From Nocardia sp. NRRL S-836 (GTDB lineage Bacteria; Actinomycetota; Actinomycetes; Mycobacteriales; Pseudonocardiaceae), in assembly GCF_001279525.1 (NCBI RefSeq), contig NZ_LGDY01000103.1, forward strand, positions 1-64,000: a stretch of 64,000 nucleotides of DNA. Direction: 5' to 3'. The position numbers and the translations under genes were made by a program. How positions within the stretch are numbered: position 1 is the stretch's first letter; each line of letters starts with the position of its first letter. Of the stretch, positions 33,368 through 42,305 are shown in pieces. The notes under the pieces are model-generated. The model was not told where the DNA came from, made no database searches, and was given only the letters and a program-made list of their open reading frames with translations.

Positions 33368-34224
33368 GACGAGCCGCCCCGTACGCGTTCGCGGTGGTCA
33401 CCCTGCTGGTCGCGGTGCTCGGCCTGGTCGTGCTCCGCGACCGGCCGGGCATCGCGGGCACGCCCGCGGCCGCGGCGCTCGCACCGGCCCCGGCCACCGC
33501 GAGCACCACCGCGAGCACCACCGTGAGCGCCTCCTCCTCGTCGTCACCGAGCCCGGTTCCGACCACCACCACGGCGCCGCCGGTCGCGTCGACGGCGGCC
33601 GCAGCACCGCTGGCCGGGAAGATCAAGCCCGGCGAGGTGCGCACCGGGGTGGTGACGTTCTACGACTCCGACGGCGGCGGTGCCTGCTCGTACGACCCCG
33701 GTCCCGACCCGCTGACCGTGGCGATGAACTGGTCGGACTACGAGAACTCCGCGGCCTGCGGCGCGTACGTGCTGGTCAAGGCCACCAACGGCAAGAGCGT
33801 CACGGTCCGGGTCACCAACCTCTGCCCGGCACCGTGCCGGGTCGGGCAGCTGGATCTGAGCGCGGAGGCGTTCGCGCGGCTGGCACCACCCGTGCAGGGT
33901 GAGCTGCCGGTGACGTGGTCGCTGGTGAGCCCGCCGCTGCAGAAGACCATCTCGATCCGCTACAAGACCGGCTCCAGCCAGTGGTGGTGCGGCATCCAGG
34001 TGATCGACCACCGCAACCCCGTCGCGCGGCTCGAGGTGCAGGCCGGTGGGCAGTGGCGGCAGCTCAAGCGCGCCGAGTACAACTACTTCCTCGCCGAGGA
34101 CGGTGCCGGCTGCGGCGGCGCGATCGCGGTCACCGACCTCTACGGCGAACGGCTGCTCATACCCGCGCTGCCGGTGCGCGCGGGCGTCGTCCAGGGCACA
34201 AACCTGCAGTTCAGCGCCCACTGA
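33364..34224 (+). CDS. Secreted bacterial expansin (EXLX-like), coupled to the transporter operon
   Basis: 286 residues. The GTG at 33364 forms a GTGA overlap with the permease stop. One N-terminal hydrophobic segment (YAFAVVTLLVAVLGLVVL) is followed by a Ser/Thr/Ala/Pro linker (to about 95). The double-psi beta-barrel D1 (GVVTFYDSDGGGACSYD..., VTNLCPAPCRVGQLDLS; catalytic-like Asp in QLDLS) is then followed by the D2 domain (SIRYKTGSSQWWCGIQVIDHRNP...KRAEYNYFLA). Expansins loosen cellulose-xyloglucan contacts without hydrolysis. Finding one as the last gene of a sugar importer is unusual. Confidence 0.9.
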   Translation: MRRAAPYAFAVVTLLVAVLGLVVLRDRPGIAGTPAAAALAPAPATASTTASTTVSASSSSSPSPVPTTTTAPPVASTAAAAPLAGKIKPGEVRTGVVTFYDSDGGGACSYDPGPDPLTVAMNWSDYENSAACGAYVLVKATNGKSVTVRVTNLCPAPCRVGQLDLSAEAFARLAPPVQGELPVTWSLVSPPLQKTISIRYKTGSSQWWCGIQVIDHRNPVARLEVQAGGQWRQLKRAEYNYFLAEDGAGCGGAIAVTDLYGERLLIPALPVRAGVVQGTNLQFSAH

Positions 34225-34269
34225 CCTGTCACGGGGAATGCGCGCGGCACCGGCGATGTTGATCGTTGC

Positions 34270-34701
34270 ATGGCAGACGACACCGTTGCGCTCAGCCCAG
34301 AGGACTGGGTGCAGAACCAGACGAAGCAGATCCTGGAGACCGGGACCACCGAGGGCATCCTGATCGCCGACCGGCCGATCGTGCTCCTGACGGTGCGCGG
34401 TGCGAAGACCGGCCAGCTGCGCTACACGCCCGTCATGCGCGTGGAGCACGACGGCAGCTACGCGGTGGTGGCGTCCAAGGGCGGCGCGCCCGAGCACCCG
34501 TCGTGGTACCACAACATCAAGGCGCACCCCGAGATCAAGCTGCAGGACGGGGCCACCACGAAGGAGTACGTCGCGCGCGAGGTCAGCGGCGACGAGCGGG
34601 CGCAGTGGTGGGAGCGGGCCGTGGCGGCCTACCCGCCGTACGCCGAGTACCAGGAGAAGACCGAGCGGCAGATCCCGGTCTTCGTCCTCGACCCCAGGTG
34701 A
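34270..34701 (+). CDS. Deazaflavin (F420)-dependent nitroreductase-family protein
   Basis: 143 residues, DDN/DUF385 split-barrel family typical of F420-using actinobacteria. Signature stretches are [43 protein letters not shown] and PEIKLQDG. No strong ribosome site is visible before the ATG at 34270. It stands alone, ending in a bidirectional terminator. Role probably redox housekeeping or detoxification. Confidence 0.9.
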   Translation: MADDTVALSPEDWVQNQTKQILETGTTEGILIADRPIVLLTVRGAKTGQLRYTPVMRVEHDGSYAVVASKGGAPEHPSWYHNIKAHPEIKLQDGATTKEYVAREVSGDERAQWWERAVAAYPPYAEYQEKTERQIPVFVLDPR

Positions 34702-34707
34702 CCGACG

Positions 34708-34736
34708 GGCGGTCCCGGAAGCACGCCGGGACCGCC
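34708..34736. terminator. Bidirectional terminator
   Basis: Perfect 11-bp stem GGCGGTCCCGG / CCGGGACCGCC with a 7-nt loop between the convergent oxidoreductase and esterase genes. Confidence 0.82.
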
Positions 34737-34747
34737 ACCCGGACCCC

Positions 34748-36169
34748 TCACCAGCCGAGGGACAGTCCGGCCAGGTAGTCGCCGAGCTTGGTGGCGATCA
34801 GCCGGTGGTCGCGGGCCGAGAAGTGCCAGTCGCACCCGAGCCGGTCGATCGCCGGGTCGGCGTAGTTCCAGTAGCGCACCCGCGCGTCGCCCTGGCCGGT
34901 GCGGTCCTGCACGACCTGGCGGACGGCGTCGGCGAACGCGCCGGAGGCCTCCGGGACGCTCGCGACGATCGTGGTGCCCGCGCCGTACCGGGTCCGCAGC
35001 TTGTCGAGGAACCCCTGGTAGGCGGTCTTGTACGCGGCGACCAGGCTGTCCTGCGTCGGCCACTGCTCGCCGGGGTTGAGCGCGGTGGAGAAGTCGTTGG
35101 TGCCCAGGCCCACGACGACGACCCGCGGCTGCCAGCTCGCCGGCTTCTGCCACACGTCGCCGTCGACGTTCAGCAACGCGCGGTCGTAGTAGGTGCGGTA
35201 GCTGGTGCCGGCGGAGTGGCCGTTGTAGTTGCGCACCATGCCCAGCCCGGAGAACGCGTTGACCTGGTAGTCGGCGTTCAGCGCGCGGGCGGCGAGGGCG
35301 CCGAAGCTCAGGTCGGTGTTGGTGTTGCGGGTGACCCCGCCGTTCGCGGAGCAGTCGCGGGTGGTGGAGAGGTTGCCGTAGCCCGCGGTCAGCGAGTCGC
35401 CGATGAACTCGATCTGCCGGGAGCGTGCCGCGGGTTTCGTGAGGACCGCCCCGCCGTCCGCGGCCACGAAGCCGCCGAACTCGCCCGCCGCGTAGGTGCT
35501 CTCGGTCCGCTTGACCAGCCGGACGCGGTGCTCGGCGTTGCTGAGGTTGCGCACCCAGTGGGTGGTCCTGCCGGGCGTCACCAGCGTCGCGACCGTCGTG
35601 CCGTCGACCTGCACGTCGTAGTCGTTGACGGCGTCGTTGAGCACGACGCCGACACCGGTGCCGCGGAACCGGCCCTCGAAGTAGACGCCCGGCCAGGTGT
35701 AGCGGCCGGTGGCGGTGACGCGGCCCGCGGTGTGCACCTGGGCCAGCGGGTCCGGTGCGGGCGTGGAGCCCGTGCAGGCCGTGCCGTTGAGCGCGAAGTC
35801 GGAGGGCACCGGGGTGGTCGCGCCCGTGGCGACGAACCCGACCCCCGCGCTCGCGCCGGTGGCCAGCCTGGCGTTGTAGGCGACGTTGTCGACGGTGACC
35901 TGCGCGCCGGACTGGCGCGCCGTGCCGTTCCACAGCTGCGTGACCGACTGGCCCGCGCCGAACGACCACGTCAGGTGCCAGCCGTCGACCGCGTCACCGA
36001 GGTTCGTGACGTCCACGGAGGCGATGAACCCGCCCTGCCACTCGTTGGTCACCTGGTAGGCGACCCGGCAGCCGGTGGCGGCCTGCGCCGGCGGTCCGGC
36101 GCTGATCGTGACGGCCGCCGTCAACGCGGCGGTGAGGACGGCGGCTGCCGTCGGCTTCAACCGGTGCAC
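34748..36169 (-). CDS. Secreted CBM2 + CE2-type SGNH acetyl esterase
   Basis: 473 residues. The GTG at 36169 follows GGAGGAA and opens a signal peptide (VHRLKPTAAAVLTAALTAA). CBM2 about 32-135 (GCRVAYQVTNEWQGGF). A beta-sandwich (about 145-245, GVYFEGRFRGTGVGVVLND) precedes the SGNH domain, the order typical of CE2. Block I FIGDSLTAGYG carries the Ser, block III GLGTNDF the Asn, and DWHFSARDH the Asp/His. It deacetylates xylan or glucomannan at the cell exterior; the exact substrate is inferred from the family. Confidence 0.9.
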   Translation of the reverse strand: MHRLKPTAAAVLTAALTAAVTISAGPPAQAATGCRVAYQVTNEWQGGFIASVDVTNLGDAVDGWHLTWSFGAGQSVTQLWNGTARQSGAQVTVDNVAYNARLATGASAGVGFVATGATTPVPSDFALNGTACTGSTPAPDPLAQVHTAGRVTATGRYTWPGVYFEGRFRGTGVGVVLNDAVNDYDVQVDGTTVATLVTPGRTTHWVRNLSNAEHRVRLVKRTESTYAAGEFGGFVAADGGAVLTKPAARSRQIEFIGDSLTAGYGNLSTTRDCSANGGVTRNTNTDLSFGALAARALNADYQVNAFSGLGMVRNYNGHSAGTSYRTYYDRALLNVDGDVWQKPASWQPRVVVVGLGTNDFSTALNPGEQWPTQDSLVAAYKTAYQGFLDKLRTRYGAGTTIVASVPEASGAFADAVRQVVQDRTGQGDARVRYWNYADPAIDRLGCDWHFSARDHRLIATKLGDYLAGLSLGW

Positions 36170-36269
36170 TCGGGTTTCCTCCGTCGGCCGTCTGTCCGTT
36201 GTGGACAATTGATGGGACCGTTTCCCCAGCGTGACCGTAGCGTCGAACGAGGTCGAAAACGAGACCGGC

Positions 36270-36297
36270 GGTGTTCGACCGCACCGCGTCGAACACC
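36270..36297. repeat. Inverted repeat GGTGTTCGAC...GTCGAACACC
   Basis: Perfect 10-bp arms with an 8-nt loop CGCACCGC, in the 376-bp gap between the divergent esterase and response-regulator genes. The terminator at 41432 has a similar GTCGAAC arm and CGCACCG loop. Confidence 0.6.
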
Positions 36298-36420
36298 GTC
36301 GAAGCCGTCGGTGTGGCAACGGTTCGCACTCACCGAGCCTGCGCGCCACGTGCTGGCGCGGCAACGCCCACTCGCACGTTGGTTGAAGGTTTGACTACCG
36401 TGTCCCCCGCCGGTCGGTGC

Positions 36421-36444
36421 CCGTCCAGCCGATCGGCTGGACGG
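36421..36444. promoter_or_regulatory. Perfect 24-bp palindrome upstream of the two-component operon
   Basis: CCGTCCAGCC-GATC-GGCTGGACGG with no mismatch, about 100 bp before the response-regulator ATG. It could be its autoregulatory binding site or an RNA hairpin. The rest of the 36170-36545 gap shows no gene. Confidence 0.6.
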
Positions 36445-36545
36445 AACCTGCCGGTCGGCGGAGGCGCGCCGCCGGGTTCCGGATGGCCGGCCGGTGCGGC
36501 GGTCGGCGAGACTGGGCACGTGCGGTATCCACAAGGGAGCGTGGG

Positions 36546-37205
36546 ATGATCCGGGTGGTCGTCGTGGACGACGAGGAGCTGGTGCGGACCGGGTTCCGGC
36601 TGATCCTGCAGGCGGCCGGGGACATCGAGGTCGTCGCGACGGCGACCGGCGCCCAGGCGGTGCGCGAGGTCGGCCTGCACAAGCCCGACGTCGTGCTGCT
36701 GGACATCCGGATGCCGGACGTGGACGGGCTCACCGTCCTGCGGCAGCTCCAGGGACTGCCGCACCCGCCGGTCGTCGCGATGCTGACGACGTTCGACTCC
36801 GACGAGTACATCGCCACGGCGCTGCGGTCCGGTGCGGCCGGGTTCATCCTCAAGGACACCGGGCCCGAGCAGCTGGCCCAGATGGTGCGCACCCTCGTCG
36901 GCGGCGGCGTGGTGCTCTCCCCCAAGGTCACGCGCACGGTCGTCGACGGCTACCTGGGTTCCGGTGCGGGATCGGCGGCCTCCGAGCAGGTCGGGCTGCT
37001 GACCGAACGTGAACGCGCGGTGCTCGTGCTGATCGCGGAGGGACTGTCCAACGGCGACATCGGCGCGCGGATCCACGTGAGCGTCGGCACGGTGAAGGAC
37101 CACGTCAGCGCCATCCTCACGAAGCTGCGCGTCGGCAGCAGGGTGCAGGCGGCACTGGTGGCCCAGCGCGCCGGTCTGCTCGGTGGGGACGGGGACCGGG
37201 CATGA
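36546..37205 (+). CDS. NarL/LuxR-family response regulator
   Basis: 219 residues: receiver domain 1-120 with acidic pocket VVVDDEE, phospho-acceptor Asp in VVLLDIRMPD and Lys in FILKDTGPE; LuxR-type HTH at about 150-215 (LTERERAVLVLIAEGLSNGDIGARIHVSVGTVKDHVSAIL). The ATG at 36546 has GGGAG upstream; longer frames lack support. It overlaps the kinase start (ATGA). Confidence 0.96.
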   Translation: MIRVVVVDDEELVRTGFRLILQAAGDIEVVATATGAQAVREVGLHKPDVVLLDIRMPDVDGLTVLRQLQGLPHPPVVAMLTTFDSDEYIATALRSGAAGFILKDTGPEQLAQMVRTLVGGGVVLSPKVTRTVVDGYLGSGAGSAASEQVGLLTERERAVLVLIAEGLSNGDIGARIHVSVGTVKDHVSAILTKLRVGSRVQAALVAQRAGLLGGDGDRA

Positions 37206-38323
37206 ACCCGCTCACGCCGAACCGGTTCGTGGACGTGCTGGTGCTGGTGGTCGCCGCGGTCGAGGGGGTGCTGACGGTCGTCTCCACCGAGTCACCGGTC
37301 ACCTTCGTCCCCTTCGTCCCGGTCGTCGTCGCCGTGCTCGCGCTCGTGGCGCGCGACCGCTGGCCGGTGCCGGTGTTCCTGGCGACCCTGCCCGCCGTCG
37401 TGTTCCCCGGGGCGATCCTTCCGGCGATCGTCGCGCTGTACGCGGTGTCCAGCCGCTACCGCGACCGCTGGCTGCTCGCCGGGTGCGGGCTGCTGGCCGC
37501 GGCCGGCTTCGTGTTCCCGACCGCGGACCTCGCCCCGTCCGACTGGGACTCCTACGTGCTGCTCGGCGTCATCTACTTCACGATGACGGCGCTGGCACCG
37601 ATCCTGCTCGGCCGGTTCCTGCACGCCCAGCGCGAGCTGGCGCTGCGGCTGGAGGAGGTCGAGCAGGCCCGCGAGCACGAGCGGCGGCTCGACGCCGAGG
37701 CGGTCCTGGCCGCCGAACGCAACCAGCTCGCCCGCGAGATGCACGACGTGGTCTCCCACCAGGTGAGCCTGATCGCGGTGCAGGCGGGCGCGCTCAAGGT
37801 CAGCACCACCGACCCCGGCGCCAGACAGGCCGCCGAGAACGTGCGGCAGCTGTCCGTCACCACCCTCGACGAGCTGCGGCACATGGTCAACCTGCTGCGC
37901 GCGTCCGGCACCCCCGCCACCGAGCTCACCCCGCAACCCACCCTGACCGACCTCGACCGCCTCATCGGCAACAGCGCCATCGACGCCCGCCTCGTCGGCA
38001 CCGCACCCGACGGCCTCGAACCGCCGGTGCAGCGCGCCATCTACCGCACCATCCAGGAAGCGCTCACCAACGTGCGCAAACACGCCCCCGGCGCGAGCGC
38101 CACCATCGAGTTCGGCCACGACGACACGGACCTGACCGTCACCGTCACCAACACCCCGCCCACCCGGCCGCACCTCGCCCTGCCCAGCGCCCGCCACGGC
38201 CTCGTCGGGCTGCGGGAGCGGGCCGCGTTGCTGCACGGGCAGCTCCACACCGGCCTCACCGCCGACGGCGGCTTCCGGCTGTGTCTGCGACTGCCGCTCA
38301 CGACCGCCGGTGCCGCGCGCTGA
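37202..38323 (+). CDS. Sensor histidine kinase (HisKA_3 type)
   Basis: 373 residues. About five hydrophobic segments in residues 1-150, a coiled-coil linker (LRLEEVEQAREHERRLDAEAV), then the dimerisation box with phospho-His in EMHDVVSHQVSLIAVQAGAL and a HATPase domain (IQEALTNVRKHAPGA, HGLVGLRERAALLHG). Partner of the preceding response regulator. Stimulus unknown; no extracellular sensor domain of size is present. Confidence 0.95.
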   Translation: MNPLTPNRFVDVLVLVVAAVEGVLTVVSTESPVTFVPFVPVVVAVLALVARDRWPVPVFLATLPAVVFPGAILPAIVALYAVSSRYRDRWLLAGCGLLAAAGFVFPTADLAPSDWDSYVLLGVIYFTMTALAPILLGRFLHAQRELALRLEEVEQAREHERRLDAEAVLAAERNQLAREMHDVVSHQVSLIAVQAGALKVSTTDPGARQAAENVRQLSVTTLDELRHMVNLLRASGTPATELTPQPTLTDLDRLIGNSAIDARLVGTAPDGLEPPVQRAIYRTIQEALTNVRKHAPGASATIEFGHDDTDLTVTVTNTPPTRPHLALPSARHGLVGLRERAALLHGQLHTGLTADGGFRLCLRLPLTTAGAAR

Positions 38324-38349
38324 CGGGCACCACGGCCGTTCGCGCTGAC

Positions 38350-38382
38350 GGGTACCGCGCCGTTCGCCACGGCGCGGTACCC
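38350..38382. terminator. Bidirectional terminator
   Basis: Perfect 13-bp stem GGGTACCGCGCCG / CGGCGCGGTACCC, 7-nt loop, between the convergent histidine kinase and PHP-domain genes. Confidence 0.85.
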
Positions 38383-38389
38383 GAGCGGT

Positions 38390-39994
38390 TCAGCGTTGTG
38401 CCGCCACGAACACCGGGTTCGAGTAGCACCACAGGTCTTCCCACGGGTCTGACGCGCCGGGCACGTCGATCGCCGGGCCGGCCGGGTCCACCGCCGCGCC
38501 GTGGAACCCCGGTGCGGTGCGCTTGCCGTCGGTCCCGCGCACCCGGACGTAACAGGGGCCGTCGACCGTCATCCGGTGGACCAGTTCGACGGTGCCGCCG
38601 CGCTGCCGCACGTCCCACGACCGCACGACCTTCGTCCGCGGCGCGTGGAACACCGACGGGTCCGGGGCCGGGCCGGTGACCGCGCCAACGATTAGGTCGA
38701 CCCGCGCCAGCCGCGGCACGAACCCCGCGAAGTTCGGGCGGTCGGCCAAGTCCACCCTGACCACGACCTCCACGACGTCACCGCGCCGCGCCCGCAGCGT
38801 GCCGCCCATCGCCGCGCCGCCCCCGTGTGAACCCTTCGGCCGCACCCGCACGTCCAAGCCCGCCACCAGGTCGCCCAGGCAGACCCACATCCGGCCCGCG
38901 CGCATCGCCCGCATGACCTCGCGGTACCCGCGGTGGGTGACGCCGACCCAGGTCTTGTTGTAGGCGCCGGGCGGGAACGAGCTGTACTCGGTGACCGGGC
39001 GGCCGGCGTTCACCGGGTCGGGGAAGCGGCCCGTGGTGGTGAACGTGTGGCCCTCGCTGTCGTACGGGACGTTGTCGTAGCCCTGCTGGTCCAGCCGGTC
39101 GACGGGGTTCTTCATCCAGTCGCCGCAGCCCTGGTGGCCGTCGGAGGTGGTCGTGATCCACCACGGCCTGCCTTCGGCGAGCAGGCTGTCCCAGAAGCCG
39201 CCGACCGTGGCGGTGGTCCAGTCGAACCCGCCCCAGGTGCGGTAGCTCTCCGCCGGGTAGCCGGGGAAGGAGAACTTGCTCGGCGCCGAGTCGTACAACC
39301 CGCGGCCCCGCGCCATTCCCGGTGCGGGCAGGCCGGCCGCCTGGTGTCCTGGCGCGCCCTCCATGCCGATCACCACACCCGGCGCGGCGTCACGCCAGGC
39401 GCGGGTCTCCTGCGGGGAGTTGATGCCCAGCCGCGACGGGTGGTTGGGCAGCACCAGGGCGTCGTCGATGCGGCCGGAGGCCACGGCGTCCTTCAGGAAC
39501 CTCAACGCCTGCACCGCGATCGCCTCGTTGGCGGGCGTGCCGTCGCGGGTGCCGTTCACCCGCGCGTCGAACCGGCTGACGAACTCCTGCAGCAGGCTGG
39601 CCTCGTTGCGGCCGGGTGCGAGCATCAGCGTGGTGTGCTCGCCCGCCGGGATGTTCCACTCCAGGCCGGTGTACACCAGCACGTCGGAGCTCCGGCGTGC
39701 CGCGGCGATGTCGGCGGTGAGCGGCGCGATGCTGTAGGTGGCGAACGGGACGTTGCCGTGGTCGGTGATCGTGAGCCAGCTCAGGCCGTGCCGGGCGGTC
39801 CGCTCCGCCTGCGTGGCCACCGGGTACATGGCGTCGTTGCTGTACTGGCTGTGGACGTGGTGGTCGCCCGCGAGCCACAGGTAGCCGCCGCGCCGCTGCT
39901 CGTCCGCCCTGGCCGGGGCACCGCCCAGCGCGGCACCGGCGACGAGACCGGTGCCGAGCAGGAAACCGCGGCGGCCCGTGTGCCCGGCCGTCAC
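38390..39994 (-). CDS. Tat-secreted PHP-domain phosphoesterase
   Basis: 534 residues. Tat signal HTGRRGFLLGTGLVAGAALG. The PHP metal motifs are present: GDHHVHSQYSNDA (HxH), TITDHGNVPF, LVLPNHPSRLG and TTTSDGHQG. The last ~130 residues are beta-rich (DVVEVVVRVDLADRPNFAGFVPRLARVDLI). The GTG at 39994 forms a GTGA overlap with the upstream endonuclease/phosphatase-type gene, so the pair is co-translated. Extracellular phosphate or phosphodiester hydrolysis is likely; substrate unknown. Confidence 0.85.
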   Translation of the reverse strand: MTAGHTGRRGFLLGTGLVAGAALGGAPARADEQRRGGYLWLAGDHHVHSQYSNDAMYPVATQAERTARHGLSWLTITDHGNVPFATYSIAPLTADIAAARRSSDVLVYTGLEWNIPAGEHTTLMLAPGRNEASLLQEFVSRFDARVNGTRDGTPANEAIAVQALRFLKDAVASGRIDDALVLPNHPSRLGINSPQETRAWRDAAPGVVIGMEGAPGHQAAGLPAPGMARGRGLYDSAPSKFSFPGYPAESYRTWGGFDWTTATVGGFWDSLLAEGRPWWITTTSDGHQGCGDWMKNPVDRLDQQGYDNVPYDSEGHTFTTTGRFPDPVNAGRPVTEYSSFPPGAYNKTWVGVTHRGYREVMRAMRAGRMWVCLGDLVAGLDVRVRPKGSHGGGAAMGGTLRARRGDVVEVVVRVDLADRPNFAGFVPRLARVDLIVGAVTGPAPDPSVFHAPRTKVVRSWDVRQRGGTVELVHRMTVDGPCYVRVRGTDGKRTAPGFHGAAVDPAGPAIDVPGASDPWEDLWCYSNPVFVAAQR

Positions 39995-41322
39995 GGCGTC
40001 CTCGTGAAGATCACGCCGAGCGCGTCGAGCTCGCTGCCCGCCCGGCCGTGGAAGCCCGCGATCTGGAACCCCGCCGGTGCGGTGTAGGTGACGGCATCGG
40101 GTGTCTGCGTGCCACCGGAGAGCGTGCGGCCGGTGTTCGTGGTGAAGCGGGCGAAGAAGATCCTGGTGCGCCCGTCCCGCTGTCCGGAGTGGAGGGTCAC
40201 CGAGGTCAGGTGCTCCCCCGGTGCCAGCGTCAGCTGCTGCGCCGTTCCGCCGGTGCCGCCGTGGGTGAACGAGGTGCCGTCGATGAGCGCGATGCCGACC
40301 TGGTCGACCCGTGTGCCCGCGCGGAGGCTGACGCCGGTGACGCGCTGTCCCAGCGGAACCGCGGCCACGTTGGTGAACGGCGTGCCGTGCGGCCCGCCCC
40401 ACACGTCGCTGAGCGACAGGGCGGGCTCCAGCGTCCACTGGAAGTCCGCGGCGATCGGGTAGTGGTCGGACAGCATCTTGTCGTCGGCGGTGCGGAAGGC
40501 CGCGTTCTCGTTGGCGTAGCGGGTGAGGTTCAGGCTGATGTACCGGTTGCCGCGGAAGAGGATCTTGTCGACGACCTCGCACGCGTCGCTGACGGTGGTG
40601 TCCTCGCAGACCAGCGCCGGATCGCCGGCCGCGGGCGGCACGCCCCCGCGTTCCTCCTGCACCCACGCGTCGGTGAGGTCGTTGGCGGCGACCAGCTCGC
40701 GGATGTTGTCGCCGGTGCGGGTGTAGCGGGTGTTGGTGTCACCGGCGACGACGACGGCGTTGCCGGCCGAGTTGGCGGTGATGAACCGCGAGAGCTCGCT
40801 GATGTTGGCGCGCCGGGCGGCGAGGTCGGCGTCGGTCGAGCCCGCGTTCGTGTGCACGTTGTAGAAGTCGACGAAGACGCCCTCGGCCAGCCGGGTGCGG
40901 GAGAACGTGAAGCCCTTGGGAGTCAAGCAGTCCGTGCCGTTGCACCTGTCCCACTTGTCACGGACGAGGTCGGAGTACGGCGAGTTGGCCAGCGTGTTGA
41001 GGCCGTCGCCGAACGGGACACCGCCGCTGGTGGGCGTGCGGAACGGGTGGGTGTCGTTGGCGTAGAGCGCCGCGTGGTAGTTGAAGTCCTCCTGCACGTG
41101 CACGACGTCGTACGGCCGGATGCGCTGGCCGATGATCGGCGTGTTCACCCGCGGGTTGCCGCTGGACAGCCCTTCCGGCAGTCCGGCGACGTTGTAGCTC
41201 AGCACCGAGAACGTCCCACCGGCCGGCGGCACGGCCGCGGCGGGGACAGCGGCGGCCGGGAGCACGCTCGCGGCCACTAATCCGACTGCGGCAACAGATT
41301 TGGTCAACCGGGCCACACGCAC
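39991..41322 (-). CDS. Secreted endonuclease/exonuclease/phosphatase-family hydrolase with jacalin-like C-terminal domain
   Basis: 443 residues. Signal peptide 1-31. The EEP fold is marked by SVLSYNVAGLP, VVHVQEDFNYH, VDFYNVHTNAG, VVVAGDTNTRY and LSDHYPIAADF, the set also seen in sphingomyelinase-like enzymes. From about 305, VWGGPHGTPFTNV...VTGVSLRAGTRVDQVGIALIDG...FHGRAGSELDALGVIF resembles a jacalin-type lectin domain. GTG start at 41322 with AGGAG. Paired with the PHP phosphoesterase, it may take part in scavenging phosphate from extracellular phosphodiesters. Confidence 0.85.
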   Translation of the reverse strand: MRVARLTKSVAAVGLVAASVLPAAAVPAAAVPPAGGTFSVLSYNVAGLPEGLSSGNPRVNTPIIGQRIRPYDVVHVQEDFNYHAALYANDTHPFRTPTSGGVPFGDGLNTLANSPYSDLVRDKWDRCNGTDCLTPKGFTFSRTRLAEGVFVDFYNVHTNAGSTDADLAARRANISELSRFITANSAGNAVVVAGDTNTRYTRTGDNIRELVAANDLTDAWVQEERGGVPPAAGDPALVCEDTTVSDACEVVDKILFRGNRYISLNLTRYANENAAFRTADDKMLSDHYPIAADFQWTLEPALSLSDVWGGPHGTPFTNVAAVPLGQRVTGVSLRAGTRVDQVGIALIDGTSFTHGGTGGTAQQLTLAPGEHLTSVTLHSGQRDGRTRIFFARFTTNTGRTLSGGTQTPDAVTYTAPAGFQIAGFHGRAGSELDALGVIFTRTP

Positions 41323-41431
41323 CGCACGACTCCTGACTCACGTTCGAGCACGACGTCGCGAGGCTAAAACAACACGAAGAACCTTCACATACCGTGGACA
41401 TGACAACACCGTGTACACAAAGCAACGAACA

Positions 41432-41476
41432 CTGGGAAATCGTCGAACACCGCACCGGCGTTCGACGATCTCCCAG
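41432..41476. terminator. Long stem-loop terminator
   Basis: Seventeen-bp arms (CTGGGAAATCGTCGAAC / GTTCGACGATCTCCCAG, one mismatch) with an 11-nt loop, directly downstream of the NADP-reductase-like gene. Confidence 0.75.
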
Positions 41477-41490
41477 TCCGATGTGGACGG

Positions 41491-42153
41491 TTACAGGACG
41501 AAGTCCGGCGAGCGGTCGCGGCTCGCTTCGCCCAGCGCCCTGGTCACGCCTTCGACGCCCTCGCGCAGACCGTAGACGGGGGTGCCCGGCTGCTGCCGCC
41601 AGGACTCGTCGAGACCACCGGCGTCGACCGTGTCGAACCCGAGCTCGTCGATCAGCGCCCGCACCTTCGCCTTGGCCTGCTCGTCGTCGCCGGCCACCGG
41701 GAGCGCCTGCCGGTCCGGCGCACCGGCCGGGCGGGCGCGGTCCAGGATGTCGGCGGCGTACGTGCCGTTGAAGGCCTTGATCACCGGGTGGCCGAGGTGG
41801 CGTTCGGTCCAGCGGCTCTCGGTCACGCCCTCGTCCAGGATCTCCGGGATCCGGCCGTCGCGCTGCTGGGGGTAGTAGTTGCCGGTGTCGATCACCGCGA
41901 CACCCTCCGCCGCCTGGTCGAACAGCCCGGACGGCAGGTCGGGGATCGCCTTGAGGGGGATCGTGACGATGACGACCTCCGCGCCGCGGGCCGCCTCCTC
42001 GACGGTGACGGGCGTGGCGCCGGTCTCCTCGGCCAGTTCGGTGAGCGTCTGCGGGCCACGCGAGTTCGCGACCGAGACGTCGTGGCCGAGGGCCGTGAGC
42101 CGCCTGGTGAGGTTGCCGCCGATGTTGCCGGCGCCGATGATGCCGATCTTCAT
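41491..42153 (-). CDS. NADPH-dependent F420 reductase-like oxidoreductase
   Basis: 220 residues, Rossmann fold with GIIGAGNIGGNLTRRL at the N-terminus and NSRG after beta-2, a hallmark of NADP preference in this family. VIDTGNYYPQQRDG and HPVIKAFNGTYA follow the Fno/YqkL-like pattern. The ATG at 42153 has AAGGG upstream. Single gene. It may exchange electrons between F420 and NADP; the nearby DUF385 protein would be consistent but not proof. Confidence 0.88.
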   Translation of the reverse strand: MKIGIIGAGNIGGNLTRRLTALGHDVSVANSRGPQTLTELAEETGATPVTVEEAARGAEVVIVTIPLKAIPDLPSGLFDQAAEGVAVIDTGNYYPQQRDGRIPEILDEGVTESRWTERHLGHPVIKAFNGTYAADILDRARPAGAPDRQALPVAGDDEQAKAKVRALIDELGFDTVDAGGLDESWRQQPGTPVYGLREGVEGVTRALGEASRDRSPDFVL

Positions 42154-42305
42154 GACAGGCCCTTCCAAGATCGATGGACATGCACGTCAACCCGGCACCC
42201 TCCCGCACTATTCCGCCGCCGACCGAACAACAGGCCGTCTCCCCCACCTCCGTTCACCCACCCGTGCCCCGCTTACGACAGCAACGGCGGCGGTGACGGT
42301 GGGTG

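Noticed and set aside
36207..36224. CebR-like site upstream of the CE2 esterase
   Set aside because: TGGGACCGTTTCCC departs from the palindrome at four positions; too weak to list.
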